64,000 nt of DNA from Trema orientale (lineage: Eukaryota; Streptophyta; Magnoliopsida; Rosales; Cannabaceae), in the NCBI GenBank assembly GCA_002914845.1, contig JXTC01000127.1, forward strand, positions 310,107 to 374,106. Direction: 5' to 3'. Below are positions 21,124-33,270 of the stretch, in pieces. Made by a program: the position numbers and the translations under genes. Below the pieces are notes generated by a model that saw only the letters and a list, made by a program, of their open reading frames with translations, was not told the DNA's origin and searched no databases. The first letter of the stretch is position 1. The number at the start of each line of letters is the position of its first letter.

Positions 21124-21181
21124 TTGAAGTGATATATATATATTATTTTTTAATAAGATTGATAATATATATATATATATT
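21124..21181. repeat. TA-rich microsatellite pair
   Basis: Two TA runs separated by ATTATTTTTTAATAAG-type sequence. Confidence 0.7.
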
Positions 21182-21309
21182 ATTTTGAAGTGATAAATCT
21201 ATTTTTATTTTTATTTTTGTTAATACGGAATGTCAAACTTCAATTCTCTTTGCCTCCATATACCAACGGTACCTCTTTTCTTCTTTTTAACTTTTTAATA
21301 GGGAATGCC

Positions 21310-22260
21310 CAACTTCTCTTCCAATTGCGTGGACATAGTCAGTAATCATATATGATATATTAGTATATTATAATGGTACTTTTTTGAGAGAATTTTATAC
21401 AGATCCTTAAAATAACACCAAATACCTTCTAATTTCGTGGATGTCATAAGTAATATATTAAGATACCTTTGTATCTTTGATAGATATATTTTTTTAGAGA
21501 CAATTTTGTGGATATTATGGGAAAACTAGTAGGATGCCTTAGTATCCTAGATAGATACCTTTTATTTTTAAGGGGACAATTTTGCAGCTACAGTAGGTAA
21601 TATAGTATGATATCTTGGTATTTAGGACATAATTTTATCTTTTTTGGGAAAATCTTAGTGACATGTTATCGTTAACATAATCAAATTTAAGTAAAATACC
21701 TCTTATAACTATCCTAGAAAACCTAGCACAAAGGCAAGAAAGGTCGAACCCATAGATAACCAAATATTTCAAATTATTCCTAATTCAAAGTTAATTAAAC
21801 AGGGGTATGATTGATTGAATAACATATAATAATTCATAAACAAAATAATTTAAAATAACAAAGAAGTAAATCAATATCCAACTATAGGTAAGAGGTCATT
21901 CTACGCCACTGACTGTGGTCATTCTATACCACCAACTGCCATGCATAGGACAACGCCGTGGTGCTTAACCCTAATCTGCCGCGGTCTTTTTATTTTCATG
22001 ATTTTTTGCTCCAATTTCGTTCCTTTACACTCATTTGCTTCAAAAACACCTAGAAAGACAAAAACAAACCTAATTAGCTTAAAAATATAAATAAGCTAAC
22101 AAAATGGACATAAATAACACCCTAAATAACTACAAAAATGACGCCTATCACTTAGATATAACTCCCAACTTCTGTTCTAATTTTGTAGAGATCATAGGCA
22201 ATCAAGTAGGATACCTTGGTACCTTAGACAAATACTTTTTTATTTCATTTTTCTGGGTGA
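21310..22260. repeat. Degenerate ~75-bp tandem repeat, five units, split by an LTR
   Basis: Units near 21310, 21426, 21499, 21576 and 22172 share ACAATTTTGTGGATATCATAG-like, then TAGGATACCTTGGTATC-like phrases. The fifth unit is separated from the fourth by the solo LTR at 21659-22150, which shows the array predates the insertion. Confidence 0.65.
21659..22150 (-). mobile_element. Solo LTR with 5-bp target duplication CTTAG
   Basis: A 492-bp TG...CA element flanked by CTTAG at 21654-21658 and 22151-22155. On the minus strand it begins TGATAGGCGTCATTTTTG and near its end contains GGGTTCGACCTTTCTTGCC, a layout typical of gypsy LTRs, so I orient it minus. No internal region remains: recombination between two LTRs is the usual cause. 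Confidence 0.85.
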
Positions 22261-22607
22261 AGTTTTTGAGAAAAACTTTAAGCAAATGCTTAAACCATAC
22301 AAAATTAATTATATTCTAAAAATAAAATAATTCTATCCTAAAAAATTAATTCAAAAATAAAAGGAAAAAAAAAGGCAAATCAAATAAAGAAAAAGTTCAA
22401 AAGGCAATTTAAAAAAAAAAATAAAAACATTGAAAGGATAAGAGAGTGTACATGAGCTAATTTCACTTTCGGATAATAGAGAAATTAAAGGGCTACGGGG
22501 ACATATAGCCATTTTAAAAGGCCATAGGGCTATAATTAATAAAAGAAGACACTCTTCTATAAAATTCAAAAAATGGACATCCATTTAATAGGTTTTAAAA
22601 AAATTGT

Positions 22608-23856
22608 TATACACCATAATTTCTTGAAAGAGTTTTTAGCATGATTACCCCTTTAATATGTCGCGGATTGGCAATTTTATTTCTAGCAATCAAGTCCTTA
22701 AATTTACAAAATAGTAGCAATTAGCTACTTTCCGTCAATAGCTGTTAGAATTTTAACGAAAGTAGTCACATGGGCACTTTTTAAGGACATAATAGATATT
22801 TCACCGTACCAATAAATTAAAGAAAAAAATTAAAAGATTTGGGGTTTTAGAGTAAATTAAGAAGTTTGAAATTCAATCACTAAAACCCTACTTCCTTCAC
22901 CTTTCCCCATCAACTGCAATCAACCAACCCTCGTTGGCACCAAATCTTCAAATCCCGCAGACCACTGGCACCTTTCCTCCCCGATGCCAGTCACTGGAAA
23001 ACCTAAGTCCAAACCCAAATTCCAGTCATTGCTATCAACACTCATGTTTGCATTAAGAAAAGCTAGACCAAGAAACAAATAAACTTTAAAGCCAAATAAG
23101 GAAAAGTAATTTGCAAAGGCATTTTAGTCAAACTTAGGAGCCCACATTGAAGCCGTAGCATTCTTTCACTTAATTTCGACCGAAGTCATCATCGCCACAG
23201 CCACAAATGAGAAAACCAAGCATGTTCTAATCTGTTGAGGATGACGAATGATTCTAGTTTGGATTTTGGATTTTGGTTAATTTTCAAAAGAATGGAAGAA
23301 AGAATAGTTGTAATCCTGGGTGAGGAAGATAATGAACATGTTGTAAGGATTCCAAGCTTGGTGTTCATGGTGGCTACTTGTTGGGTCAAGCATAGTTGTG
23401 TTTCTGGGTTTGAACAAATTGAAGATAGTAACCTATTTTTTAAAATGATGACTTAAATTTGGCTAAGTTTTTTTTTTTCTCTAATTTGCTTAGTTTAAAA
23501 TTATTTGAGTTTATTTACTCAAAAATAAATAAATAATTTGAGTTTATTTTGTATTAATTCCAGTTAAATATCTTTGAATTAATTCAAATTTGAATAAAAA
23601 ATCTTCAATTTTCTCTAATTTATGAACATTTCATGAAAGTCTAACTCTACCCCTCATTAACAAATCACATGACTAGCACACGATTAGTTGTATCTAAAAG
23701 TTCATCGCAGTTAACGAATTAGAGTTAATTGTTACTATTTTGTAAATTTAAGGACTTGATTGCCAGAAATAAAGATTCAGGAAGTCATATTGCCATTTCA
23801 TGACAAATCGTGGGGGCAATCATGCCAAAAATCCTTCTTGAAATTATACTCTAAGG
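22608..23856. mobile_element. Long-TIR Mutator-like element (non-autonomous)
   Basis: Inverted repeats of roughly 125 bp: 22608-22733 and 23726-23853. They share, for example, TTTACAAAATAGTAGCAATT against AATTGTTACTATTTTGTAAA, and a GCATGATTACCCCTTT-type phrase against GGGGGCAATCATGCC. No transposase inside. The ~1-kb interior has a GC-richer, gene-like block near 22880-23060 (TCAACCAACCCTCGTTGGCA) and short ORFs of no known family, so it may have captured host sequence (Pack-MULE style). The target duplication is unresolved. Confidence 0.6.
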
Positions 23857-23869
23857 TGATGATTGATAC

Positions 23870-24560
23870 GATCGAATGGCCATTGGAATGGAATGTTTAT
23901 TCCTACAAATCATTATCCTATGTTTAGTTTGACAAAAATGCACAGGAATAGTATTCTTATTGAATTATTATTCCACCAAAATGGTGGACTGGAATTCCTA
24001 TTCCTAAAGTGGACCACAGGAATAATCTTTTCAGTCTAATGCTAAGTTATTTAAAACATTATTTTTCAATATTATCCCTTAAACTATCCTTTAATATTAA
24101 ATATTATTTTCTAAAATATGTTAAATAATTGATTTGTTTTAACATGCATAAAAAATAAATACTTTAAATCAAATTATACTTTTATCTATATAAAGTAATT
24201 ATTTTGGTTATTATTAAATAATAAGAACTTAAAATATAACACATAAAAAAAATAAATATTTTGAATCAATTCATATTTTTCTCTAGATATAGTAATTATT
24301 TTTATTATTATCATATAACAAGAAAGTTAAATATATTTTGATGTATTAAAACATAAACTAAAGATTATATTTAGGGATATTTTTGTCAAATAATTATTAT
24401 CCATTCTAGTCCAACTACTAACCAAACAGATTAGAGTATCTTGATTTAGACATTAATTCCAATATTCAACCAAACATATGAATTCGAATTCTATTCTTTT
24501 CTACTTCCATTGTTTCCCTATTCTTACACTTTTCTATTCAATCAAACCAAACACTACTTA
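23870..24560. mobile_element. Possible MITE-like AT-rich insertion
   Basis: Begins with GAATGGAATGTTTATTCCTA and ends with complementary-looking GAATTCTATTC and AACCAAACACTAC phrases, like hAT- or PIF-type MITEs. It has no coding capacity. The termini are not convincingly paired by eye. Confidence 0.25.
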
Positions 24561-24564
24561 AGTT

Positions 24565-24900
24565 GATCACGTTGTCACACACCACTTGATCACGTTGTAG
24601 GCTCATTTATAGCTTAAAACTGCTTGAAATTAAATTAAAAAGTGAAAAAAAAAATAAATTTTAGTATTGAAAATATAAGTGAATCTAGATTTTTTTTTGT
24701 TTTTTCAATTTTTAACTAATTTATAATTTGTTTTACTCCCAAAATTTCCGCTACAGTTGTCCTTTATAATCAAATAGTTATACAGATGCGACAAAGAAAG
24801 GCATAAAGATATGAACAAATAGCCTTTTTTTTCATTTATAGAAAATAGTATTTGGTTGAATATTATTTAAAGAATAGAAATCTCCTATAAATATATATGT
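24565..24900 (+). repeat. Direct duplication, unit 1 (right half)
   Basis: Matches 25185-25540: TGCTTGAAATTAAATTAAAA, TTGTTTTACTCCCAAAATTT, GTATTTGGTTGAATA and more. The left half of this unit appears to be 22470-22620, displaced by the elements at 22608-24560. Confidence 0.65.
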
Positions 24901-25074
24901 ATATTATATATAACAAATTCTTGATCGTCAAAAACTAACACTCAGATACAAAAAGAGTCAAATTTTTAACAATGAGGCTAAAAATATAGCACAAATACTT
25001 ATTTGTGTGTGGGGCTAATGTCGATCCTTGAATGTCTTTGAGGAGGAGAAGGAGGCAGTTTTAGGTCTCTATTC

Positions 25075-25521
25075 TCCTATATATATATATATATTTTAAA
25101 TGGGCATCCATTTAAGGCATTTTAAAAAATCAATCATACATTATAATTTCTAGAAATTAAATTCTGAGTTTACCATATTACCACATACTATTTGATCATG
25201 CAGTAGGCCCATTTATAATTCAAACCCTCTTGAAATTAAATTAAAAGGTGAAAAAAATTTAATATTGAAAATATCCTTATTTTTTGAAAAAAATTAAGTA
25301 ATTTAAGTGACGTTAGAGTTAATTTTTGCTAGTTTTGGACTAATTTAAAGTTTGTTTTACTCCCAAAATTTTCACTATATATTACTGTCCTCTATAACCA
25401 AAGAGGTATCCAGACGTAGCCAAAAAAAAAAAAAAAATTGGTACAAAGAGATGAATAAATGTTTTTTTTTTAATTTCGAAAATGGTATTTGGTTGAATAC
25501 TATCTAAAGAATAGAAATGGC

Positions 25522-25540
<19 letters not shown>
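25075..25540 (+). repeat. Direct duplication, unit 2 (uninterrupted)
   Basis: Contains in one piece the phrases split in unit 1: GGGCATCCATTTAA, CATTATAATTTCTAG, TTGATCATGCAGTAGGCCCA, and so on. No gene. Confidence 0.65.

Positions 25541-25566
<26 letters not shown>
25529..25566. repeat. (TA)n microsatellite
   Basis: About 19 TA units. A short ORF that crosses it is an artefact. Confidence 0.9.
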
Positions 25567-25567
<1 letters not shown>

Positions 25568-25695
25568 CCATTAGGACAATAGAGAAATCTCTTATATATA
25601 GTCATTAGGACAATAGAGAAATTAAAGGGCAACATAGACATATAACCATTTGGATTTCTTAGCCAAACGGCCGAATTAGGGAGACATGTATAAAA

Positions 25696-25797
25696 AATAG
25701 TTGCTTTTTTAAGATCTATAGCAAAGTGGCCACACAATTTATAATAAATAGTTGCTTTTTTAAGATCTATAGCAAAGTGGCCACACAATTTATAATA
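25696..25797. repeat. 51-bp perfect tandem duplication
   Basis: Two identical units starting AATAGTTGCTTTTTTAAG (25696-25746 and 25747-25797). Apparent identity implies a recent event. Confidence 0.9.
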
Positions 25798-25884
25798 AAT
25801 TGCGAAATGGTTGAGCAAAGCCTCTAAATGACTAACTCACATTAAGAGTTGACGAGGATATCCCTAGTTTACATTTTTATAATA

Positions 25885-26005
25885 GTTAAATATAGTAATG
25901 GTCCTGAATTATACTCATTACATTAATTTATCCCCCGAATTTTTAACTTACATAGTAACGACCCGTAAATTGTGCAATTGTTATAGTAATAGCTATTTTG
26001 CCACA
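25885..26005 (+). repeat. Left arm of an older inverted-repeat element split by the CACTA
   Basis: The reverse complement of this arm aligns with 38425-38529 (TTACTATGTAAGTTAAAAATTC against TTACTATGTAAGTTGAAAATTC as a core, then GTATAATTCA). The arms face each other across the 12-kb CACTA, so it inserted into an existing MITE-like element. Confidence 0.6.
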
Positions 26006-26329
26006 AAATGTTAGCTTTTTAATTTAAAAATAGTTATTCACATCGTATAATTGGACATTTTTTTACTTCTATAAGTCTCATTTTTAGCAATTATTATTAA
26101 ACAGCACTACAATAAAAGAGGACTTTACCGTCACTTAAATTTACATCGCTTTACGATCTAAGCACGACGTGGAATAGTACTAGCTTATCACGTCACACGA
26201 AAAAGTATAGGAAAGAACGACAGTATATAACGTCGCTTTATATGCGATGAGATTCAAATATGACGTCGCATTTTATACGATGTCATAAGCCTTTTACATC
26301 ACATTATATAGTGCCCAATATTCTTACAT

Positions 26330-29273
26330 GCATACTAAGCCAATAATAAAGATGTTCCAATTGCATAATAGGCATCTAGAAGTCATTACTACTAATTTCA
26401 TAGTAACATGCTCATTCCTTATGTTATGTGCTTTTACATATATGTTATTATACTAATGACTGTCGAAGTGTCTTGATGTAGTGTAAAGGTTCAATACCCT
26501 CAGAGAGAGAGTTTAGTGTGCTAAAAGAACAAAGAATATATTTATGAAAGCAATACTATGTGCACATGCATTGAGATCATGTTTGTTGATAACTTGGTCA
26601 AAAGGTAGTTTTTCGGTAAAATGTATTTTTCACGCTTTTCGGAGCCAAATTCACTATGTGTTTAATACGTCAAATAGCTTTAATTCAATGCATAGGACTC
26701 ATTTATAGCATTTTATTTGTCGGCCCCAGGTAAGCACGAGGTGGCATTCACGACACTGGTTTGTGTTTTATTGCACTAAGCTAGCTTAGATCCAGCTTAA
26801 TCACGTAATGTCATTTTTGTGCATTCTAATAATTGAGTGCTACTACTATATTTGCATTATTAATTGGAGTCTAATTGACTTATTTTTATGTTCAACGATT
26901 AGTTACGAGACTACGTTCTACCAGATTACAATAAAACCTGTCATATGGGATCATAAGTCAAAATATGACTAGTTTTCACTTTTTAAGCTAGGATTTACTA
27001 ACTTTGTCTATACTTAGGTGTATGGGAATGACCAACAATGTGGTGAGTATACTAAGGATGTTTTAGAGCTGGACACATAGAAAATAATGTACAAAATACC
27101 CAAAATTACCCCTCAGAATTTAAGTTATGCCTTTTCTTAGCTGTTAAGTATTGATTTTAGACCAAATCTAGTCATTTTCTTCTCCTTTCTTTCCAGTCAC
27201 GACCTAAAACTCTCCAACTCTTTTCTATACTTCTCTCAATTCCTCTTAGCCATATTCAAGAGTTTCCAAGTAGTAGAACTCAAGTTGGAGCTCTAAAAAG
27301 GAAGATAGGTCAAAACTAGTCAAGATAATTCTACTAGTTCTTCTTCCTAGGTCTTGTTCTTTAATTTTAATTCTCTACTTGTTCCCACTTAAATAATTGT
27401 TCTTTCAGGTTCTCTTGAGTCCTAAAATCTATTTTTAAGCCTTGAGAATCAGTTTGGTGAAGGTAGAAAGCAAGAGTTTCAACAAAAGCTCAAACTAGTC
27501 AAGGTGAGCTCTATGTAGGATTTTGAATTTATAGTTAATTTCTTTTATTTCAACTCTTAAACCACGACTGTCATATGAGTAATAAAGACCTTAAGAACCC
27601 TAATATGTTGTTGTAGATATATAATTTAAGTGGTGAATTAAAGTTGCACCTAAAGTCCTAAGTTTGCTATTTATAGATTTAAGTATTTTCATGTATAGTA
27701 GACTAAATTTCCTATATTTGTAATCTGATTTCCTAGACTTGGAGTGCATATTTTATTGATCCTATCATGTATTACACTCATTCGGTAATTGGTTATGAGA
27801 TATACAAGTATAAAAATAGTTTTAAACTTTATTTAAACCGAAAAAAATTCAAGTGCACTTAGGTTTTTCTAAATGATCCTCTTTGATATGTATAAACGAG
27901 AATTGACTTGTCAATTTTTATTGCAGGTCTTAAATCATAATTTTAATCATGTGGAAATATCCTAAAAATAGGAGAGGTGCTGTTCAAATATTTTTAAAAT
28001 GAAATTGCACTATTTAGGGGCAAATGGACTAGTTTTTACAAAATTATGTACCATTTTGAATCATTTTTGTGCTAATAAACTAGCACTCATATTTTAATAC
28101 TTTTTGAACAGTTTTTCAATGCTAGATATTGGTTGTTAAGTACTTAAGTGATTTCATTTTATGATCAAGTTTCTTAATTCGGTGATAGTTTTGATTTCGG
28201 TCATGTTCAACTATCTTGGTATATTCTTTTTAGTAAAATGTGCATCTTGAATAAAAGAAATTCATGACAGGTGATTGACACATCAGTCTCTCAAGGATAT
28301 TGACCTTTTCCATTATCAATTTTTATTCAGGATACAAGGTAAGTAAAGACTTACAAGAACTACATAGAAGATGTCATTATATGAAACTCATTTATTCTTG
28401 AAAATTATGAAATAGTATGTGCATGGCACATCTTGCATGTCAATTAAGAATTTCATTACAGAGTATTTGAAAGTGAGTACTATTGTACCAATTTTGAAAG
28501 ATAAGTTTTAATTGCAATTGCTAGTCTGTCAGAGCTGGGTAGGTAAGTCTATTGATGTAGACTCTCCTGTTGAAGCAGGACTTGTAGATATTATGATGTG
28601 TCTCGTTAAAGCAGGACAATATTAACACAGTGTGGGATACCCCTTTGATGAGGAAAGGAGTTTTTAAAAAACTTCACACAACTGTCACAACTTATTTTTA
28701 CTCTTGGCCAGAGTTTCTGTACAATATTATTATGGCCTATCGACTTACGGGACTAGCAATGTGCTAAGGGGTCCAACCATGAATATATTTTTTAAAGGAA
28801 ATACATGGACTCAAATGTTTAAGGGGAAAAAAAATGTACAATGGGAACTTAGTGAGATTTTAAAGTATACATAAGCATACATAGTTTTTACTTACTAAGC
28901 TTTAGCTCATTTTAGTCTTGAGATGTAGATGAAGAGGCACAAGTATTGACTAACTGGTTGTCTGGCTTGCTTTTTGTCGCCATGATTATACAGATGTGGA
29001 CGAGTTTGACCTGTGGGCGACATTTTTGTTTTGAAATATTTTAGCGTAATGTAAATACTACTGCTGATAGAAAAATAGATTGGTAAAAATCCATTTTGTT
29101 TGTACATTTTGTAAAGACACTTTTAGCAAGTAATGCCTCGTAGTTGCTTTGTCTAAAAGTTTTAGGAAGTTCAAATTTGCCCTTTTTTTTAATAAACTAA
29201 AGATATGTTTAAGAAGAATAATACTTCATAATTTGACTGTATATGACAACATAGTTAAACTAGGGGGTGTTAC
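26330..29273 (+). mobile_element. LTR-like insertion within the CACTA 5' subterminal region
   Basis: Separates CACTA subterminal repeats at 26190-26290 from those at 29275-29400. It ends GGGGGTGTTACA, a common 3' end of long plant gypsy LTRs (Del/Tekay style), and contains LTR-like landmarks such as CTTACTAAGCTTTAGCTCA near 28892. It has no coding frame or primer site, so it is probably a solo LTR of nearly 3 kb. The left boundary is approximate and no target duplication was found. Confidence 0.5.
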
Positions 29274-29740
29274 ACTTTATATGCGATGAGATCTAGGATA
29301 CGACGTCGCATTTTAATGTTGCTTTTCCAGTGACGGAGAACCCATATAACGTCGCTGAGGAAGCAACGTAATATCTAAATGACGTCGCGTTTAAAGCAAC
29401 ATCGTATGGCCTTTAAATCTAGAGTTGAACCCTCTCATTTAATCCGATCGATTTCTCCCCTTGCTGCACACTGCTCCTCTCTTGGATCTACCATTTTTTT
29501 TTCAGTCAATTGAGGTAATATAAAGTTATTTAAATCTTTTTTGTTTTACTAGAATTCGAGTATTATTGCATTGAATTCGAATATTATTGCATTGGGTTTT
29601 TTTTTTAAACTATTATTGTCTAATATTTCAAGTTTTAGTTTAGACTTTTAGATTTGGGTCATTTTGAACAATTTTTCCTGTAAAAATATTTGAATGTGTT
29701 TAAGTATGATGAGATTCTTACTCTTAAAAGTATTTAATTT

Positions 29741-30300
29741 GTTAGTTAGTAGATTAAAATTACAAATTTTATTTTTTTGTAGATTTTATATTTTAGTAGA
29801 TTAAAATTACAAATTTTATTTTTTTTGTGGATTTTATATTTTAGAATTTAAATAAATATTTTGTATTAGTGTTAATTTTTTTTAATTTGATATATGTGTT
29901 GTTAGTACCTAAAATTACAAGTTTTATTTTTTTTTTATAGATTTTATATTTCGAATTTTAAATAATTGTACTGTATTTAGTGTTCATTGTTTTAATTTGA
30001 TAGTTTTGTATTAGTGTTAATTTTTTTAAATTTGATATATATGTTAGTTAGTAGATTAAAATTACAATTTTTATTTTTTTTTGTGAATTTTATATTTCAG
30101 AATTTAAATAATTGTTTTGTATTAGTGTTAATATTTTAATTTGATAGTTTTGTATTAGTGTTAATTTTTTTAATTTGACATATGTGTTAGTTAGTAGATT
30201 AAATTACAAGTTTTATTTTTTTTGTGGAATTTACATTTCGAATTTTAATTAATTGTTTTGTATTAGTGTTAATTTTTTTTTATTTGATATATTTGTTGTT
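29741..30300 (+). repeat. Degenerate intronic tandem repeat in the CACTA
   Basis: About five units starting TTAGTAGATTAAAATTACAA, each followed by a poly-T tract, GAATTTAAATAATTG and TTTTGTATTAGTGTTAATTT, at 29741, 29797, 29904, 30048 and 30191. They are T-rich on the coding strand, like a plant intron, and lie between the 5' leader and the transposase exon. Confidence 0.75.
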
Positions 30301-30963
30301 ATTCTTGTGTAGTTAAGGGCTTGGTGTTGAGCACTAGTTAAATTTTGATGATTTGTACAAGTTGTTTTGGCAATTTTATGAGGTAAATGTTCTCAAATTT
30401 GGTTTTTATTGGTACTTGTATTTCTCTTTTGTTTTCTTATGACCTTTTATCTTATTCAAGATTCATTTGTACAGTTCTTTTTACTATAAAATTATTTTCA
30501 TTGTTTGATATATTTCATTTTCATTCTATTCTAGTTTAAAATTGTTGTTGATTATTACTTGAAGATTGTTGTCAATCATTAGTTCAACGTTGTTGAAGAA
30601 GCTAATTGTCATCATTTCAGGTATATTCTCGAACTAATTTTCTTAATTGAAAAAAAGAAATGTATAAGTATTTATGTTATATTTTGAAAGATGTAATGTT
30701 ATATTTATGTTAGATCAGGTTCTGAGAAATTGTGTGCTGGGAGATATAAGGATGAGATAATTGTGTGTGATTTCTTGTATTGATATATTTTTTTGATTGT
30801 TTATGGTGTATTCACAATTTGATAAGACTTATAAATATGGGAGTCTCTGTCCAATTTTTATCAGTTTCTTAATATTATTAGATTTAGTAAATATGTCATA
30901 TTTATTAGTTTGAATTTATGTTTATTTTTTTTTATTTTGATTAGAATAGATAAAAAGTAGATA

Positions 30964-31464
30964 TTGGTGAATAGATTATCGATTGAGTATAAGAATAGTA
31001 TTGAGAACTTTTTGGAGTTTATTAAAGAGAATACAAAAGATCTTAATGCTATCATGTGCCCTTATGTTAAGTGTAGAAATTTAAATAAGTTGAATATCAA
31101 GAAGATTAAACAATACTTATATTTTAATAGATTTGATCAAAGTTCTAAGCAATGGATATGGCATAGTGAAGAGGTTGAAAAGATCACATTTTCAACAAGA
31201 AATAGTGCTAGAGAGGATCATGACTTAGACTTTGAGGATGATCTTTTTGATATGATTGATGATGCACAAAATGAAGCAAATATGAATCCTATAAAGTTTA
31301 AGGAATTACTTACTGATGCTGAAAAACCTATCTATCTGGGTTGTATAAGATTCACAAAATTATCTACTCTACTTAGATTGTATAATTTGAAAGCAAGACA
31401 TGGATATAGTGATAAAATATTTTCTGACTTACTAGTTTTACTAGGAGAGATGTTGCCAACATAA
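30964..31464 (+). CDS. CACTA transposase N-terminus (Transpos_assoc domain)
   Basis: Open frame of 166 codons. MVNRLSIEYKNSIENFLEFI matches the start of the plant transposase-associated domain; the zinc-binding pattern survives as MCPYVKCRNL and is followed by IKQYLYFNRFD and the W-HSEE end of the domain. The C-terminal part (LRLYNLKARHGYSDKIFSDL and LLGEMLPT) enters the region before the transposase_21 core. The first in-frame ATG is used, but it probably continues from an upstream spliced exon, since the sequence before it is T-rich with an AG at the boundary. This is the longest intact block of the element; the frame stops at 31464. Confidence 0.75.
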   Translation: MVNRLSIEYKNSIENFLEFIKENTKDLNAIMCPYVKCRNLNKLNIKKIKQYLYFNRFDQSSKQWIWHSEEVEKITFSTRNSAREDHDLDFEDDLFDMIDDAQNEANMNPIKFKELLTDAEKPIYLGCIRFTKLSTLLRLYNLKARHGYSDKIFSDLLVLLGEMLPT

Positions 31465-32690
31465 AATGAGATGTCACAATCATTTTATGAGGCCAAGAAA
31501 ACTTTATGTTTATTGGGAATGTAATATGAGAAAATTCATGCTTGCCTAAATGACTGTATATTATATCGCAAGAAATTTGAGGCAAATTCTTGTCTAGCAT
31601 GTGGTGAGTAACGATGGAAGCTTAAAAGTTATTCTAAAGAGGTTAGGAATGGAATCCCTACAAAAGTATTATAGTATATTCATCTACTTCCTCGGTTTAT
31701 CCTTCTATTCCGAAATCATGAGCATGCTAAAGATTTCACTTGGCATGCTAATGAGAGGATAGAAGATGGTAAACTTTGACATCTAGCCGATTCACCGGCT
31801 TGGAAGACAATAGATTACACATGGCCTACTTTTGGAAGTGATCCAAGAAATCTTCGTCTTGACCTCTCTACCGATTGGATTAATCCTTTCACTTATCTTA
31901 GTAGTACGTATAGTTGTTGGCTTATGATGCTTGTCATATACAATCTTCTTCCTTTGTTATATATGAAAATAAAATTTACACTTCTTACAATATTAATATC
32001 AAGACCTAAACAACTTGGTAATGATATTGATGTATACTTAGTCCTATTAATTGATGATTTGAACACATTACAGAATGATGGTGCTAAAGCTTATGATGCC
32101 TATAAAGAAGAAGAATTCACTCTTAAGGCTGTGTTATTATGGATAATCAATGAATTTTCTGCATATAGAAATTTATTAAAATATTCTGTTATAGGATATA
32201 AAGCTTGTCCTATTTATGATGAGAATACAAATTGCCAGTTCTTAAGACATGGTAGAAAAGTTGTATATATGGGTCACAAGAGATTTTTACTACCTAGTAA
32301 ACATGTATATAGAACTTGAAAAAAAGCTTTTAATGGCTCCCAAGAGTTTGAGATGGCACCAAAACTTTTGACAGGGAGAGAGATATTGGAAAAAGTTTCA
32401 AAACTTGAATTTAGACTTGGAAAAGTAAAAATGGCCTCAAGCAAGAAAAAAAAGAAAAAAATATAGTGAAGTAATGGTTGTGAAAACTCTTAAGGGTTGC
32501 TGGAAGAAAAGATCAATATTTTTTGAATTTGAAAATTGGCAATATTTACTTGTAAGACATAACCTGGATGTCATGCATATTTAAAAGAATGTATATGATA
32601 GTATAGTTGGGACATTATTAAACATTCCTAGAAAGAATAAGGACGAGATTGGCGCCTGCATGATCTTATTGATATAGGTATTCGCAATGA
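31465..32690 (+). pseudogene. CACTA Transposase_21 core, degenerate
   Basis: Continues the transposase: YEAKKTLCLLGM, IHACLNDCILYRKKFE, CLACGE then stop, RNGIPTKVL then TAG at 31672, then ADSPAWKTIDYTWPTFGSDP, NLRLDLSTDWINPFTYLSS, TYSCWLMMLVIYNLLPLL, and the block 31924-32319 (GNDIDVYLVLLIDDLNTL, GYKACPIYDENTNCQFL, GRKVVYMGHKRFLLP). Further on come FNGSQEFEMAPKLLTGREIL and, after stops, a LEEKINIF/HNLDVMHIEKN-type relic. Catalysis in this family depends on acidic residues I cannot assign with confidence. Many stops make it non-functional. Bases 31569 onward are duplicated at 50735-53225. Confidence 0.85.
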
Positions 32691-32714
32691 GTTAGCTTCC
32701 AAAGTTAATAATAA

Positions 32715-33270
32715 ATGAACATATTTACCACCAGCTTATTATACACTAAAGAAAGAATAAAAACGTCAGTTGTGTCAGTTTTATTTGAGATGAAGCTTCC
32801 TGACAGCTACTCTTCTAATATAAGATCTTTAGTGGATATGGACAATATGAAACTAATTGGACTTAAATCTCATGATTGTCATACGCAGATGCAACATTTG
32901 TTGTCTATTATAATTCGATCAATACTACCCAAAAATATTCGATATGCGATCACGAGATTATATTTCTTCTTTAATTCTATATATTTTAAGGTGGTTGATG
33001 TATCTAAGCCGGATCAATTACAATGAAAGGTTGTCATAACTTTGTGCATACTTGAACAATATTTTCCTCCAGTATTTTTTGACATCATGATACAACTTAT
33101 TATCTATTTGGTGAGAGAAGTTAAACTATATGGTCCTATTCTTTTCCATTGGATGTACCCCTTTGAGAGAAAGATGAAAATTTTTAAAGGTTATATTATA
33201 AATCGAAATCGGTCAGACGTATTATAGAATATTATATTGCAGATTAAGCTATTGAGTTTTGTTCAGAATA
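32715..33270 (+). pseudogene. CACTA DUF4218 region
   Basis: Two open blocks, 32715-33026 and 33042-33227. The diagnostic sequence is LIGLKSHDCHTQMQHLLSII, RSILPKNIRYAITRLYFFFN, then YFPPVFFDIMIQLIIYLVRE and FHWMYPFERKMKIFKGYI, which together are the conserved DUF4218 pattern of plant CACTA transposases. One stop separates the halves. The second CACTA copy lacks about 206 bp corresponding to 32691-32896. Confidence 0.85.

Noticed and set aside
25522..25818. 98-codon minus-strand ORF with repeated peptide
   Set aside because: It runs through the 51-bp tandem duplication and a TA microsatellite, so it is a composition artefact.
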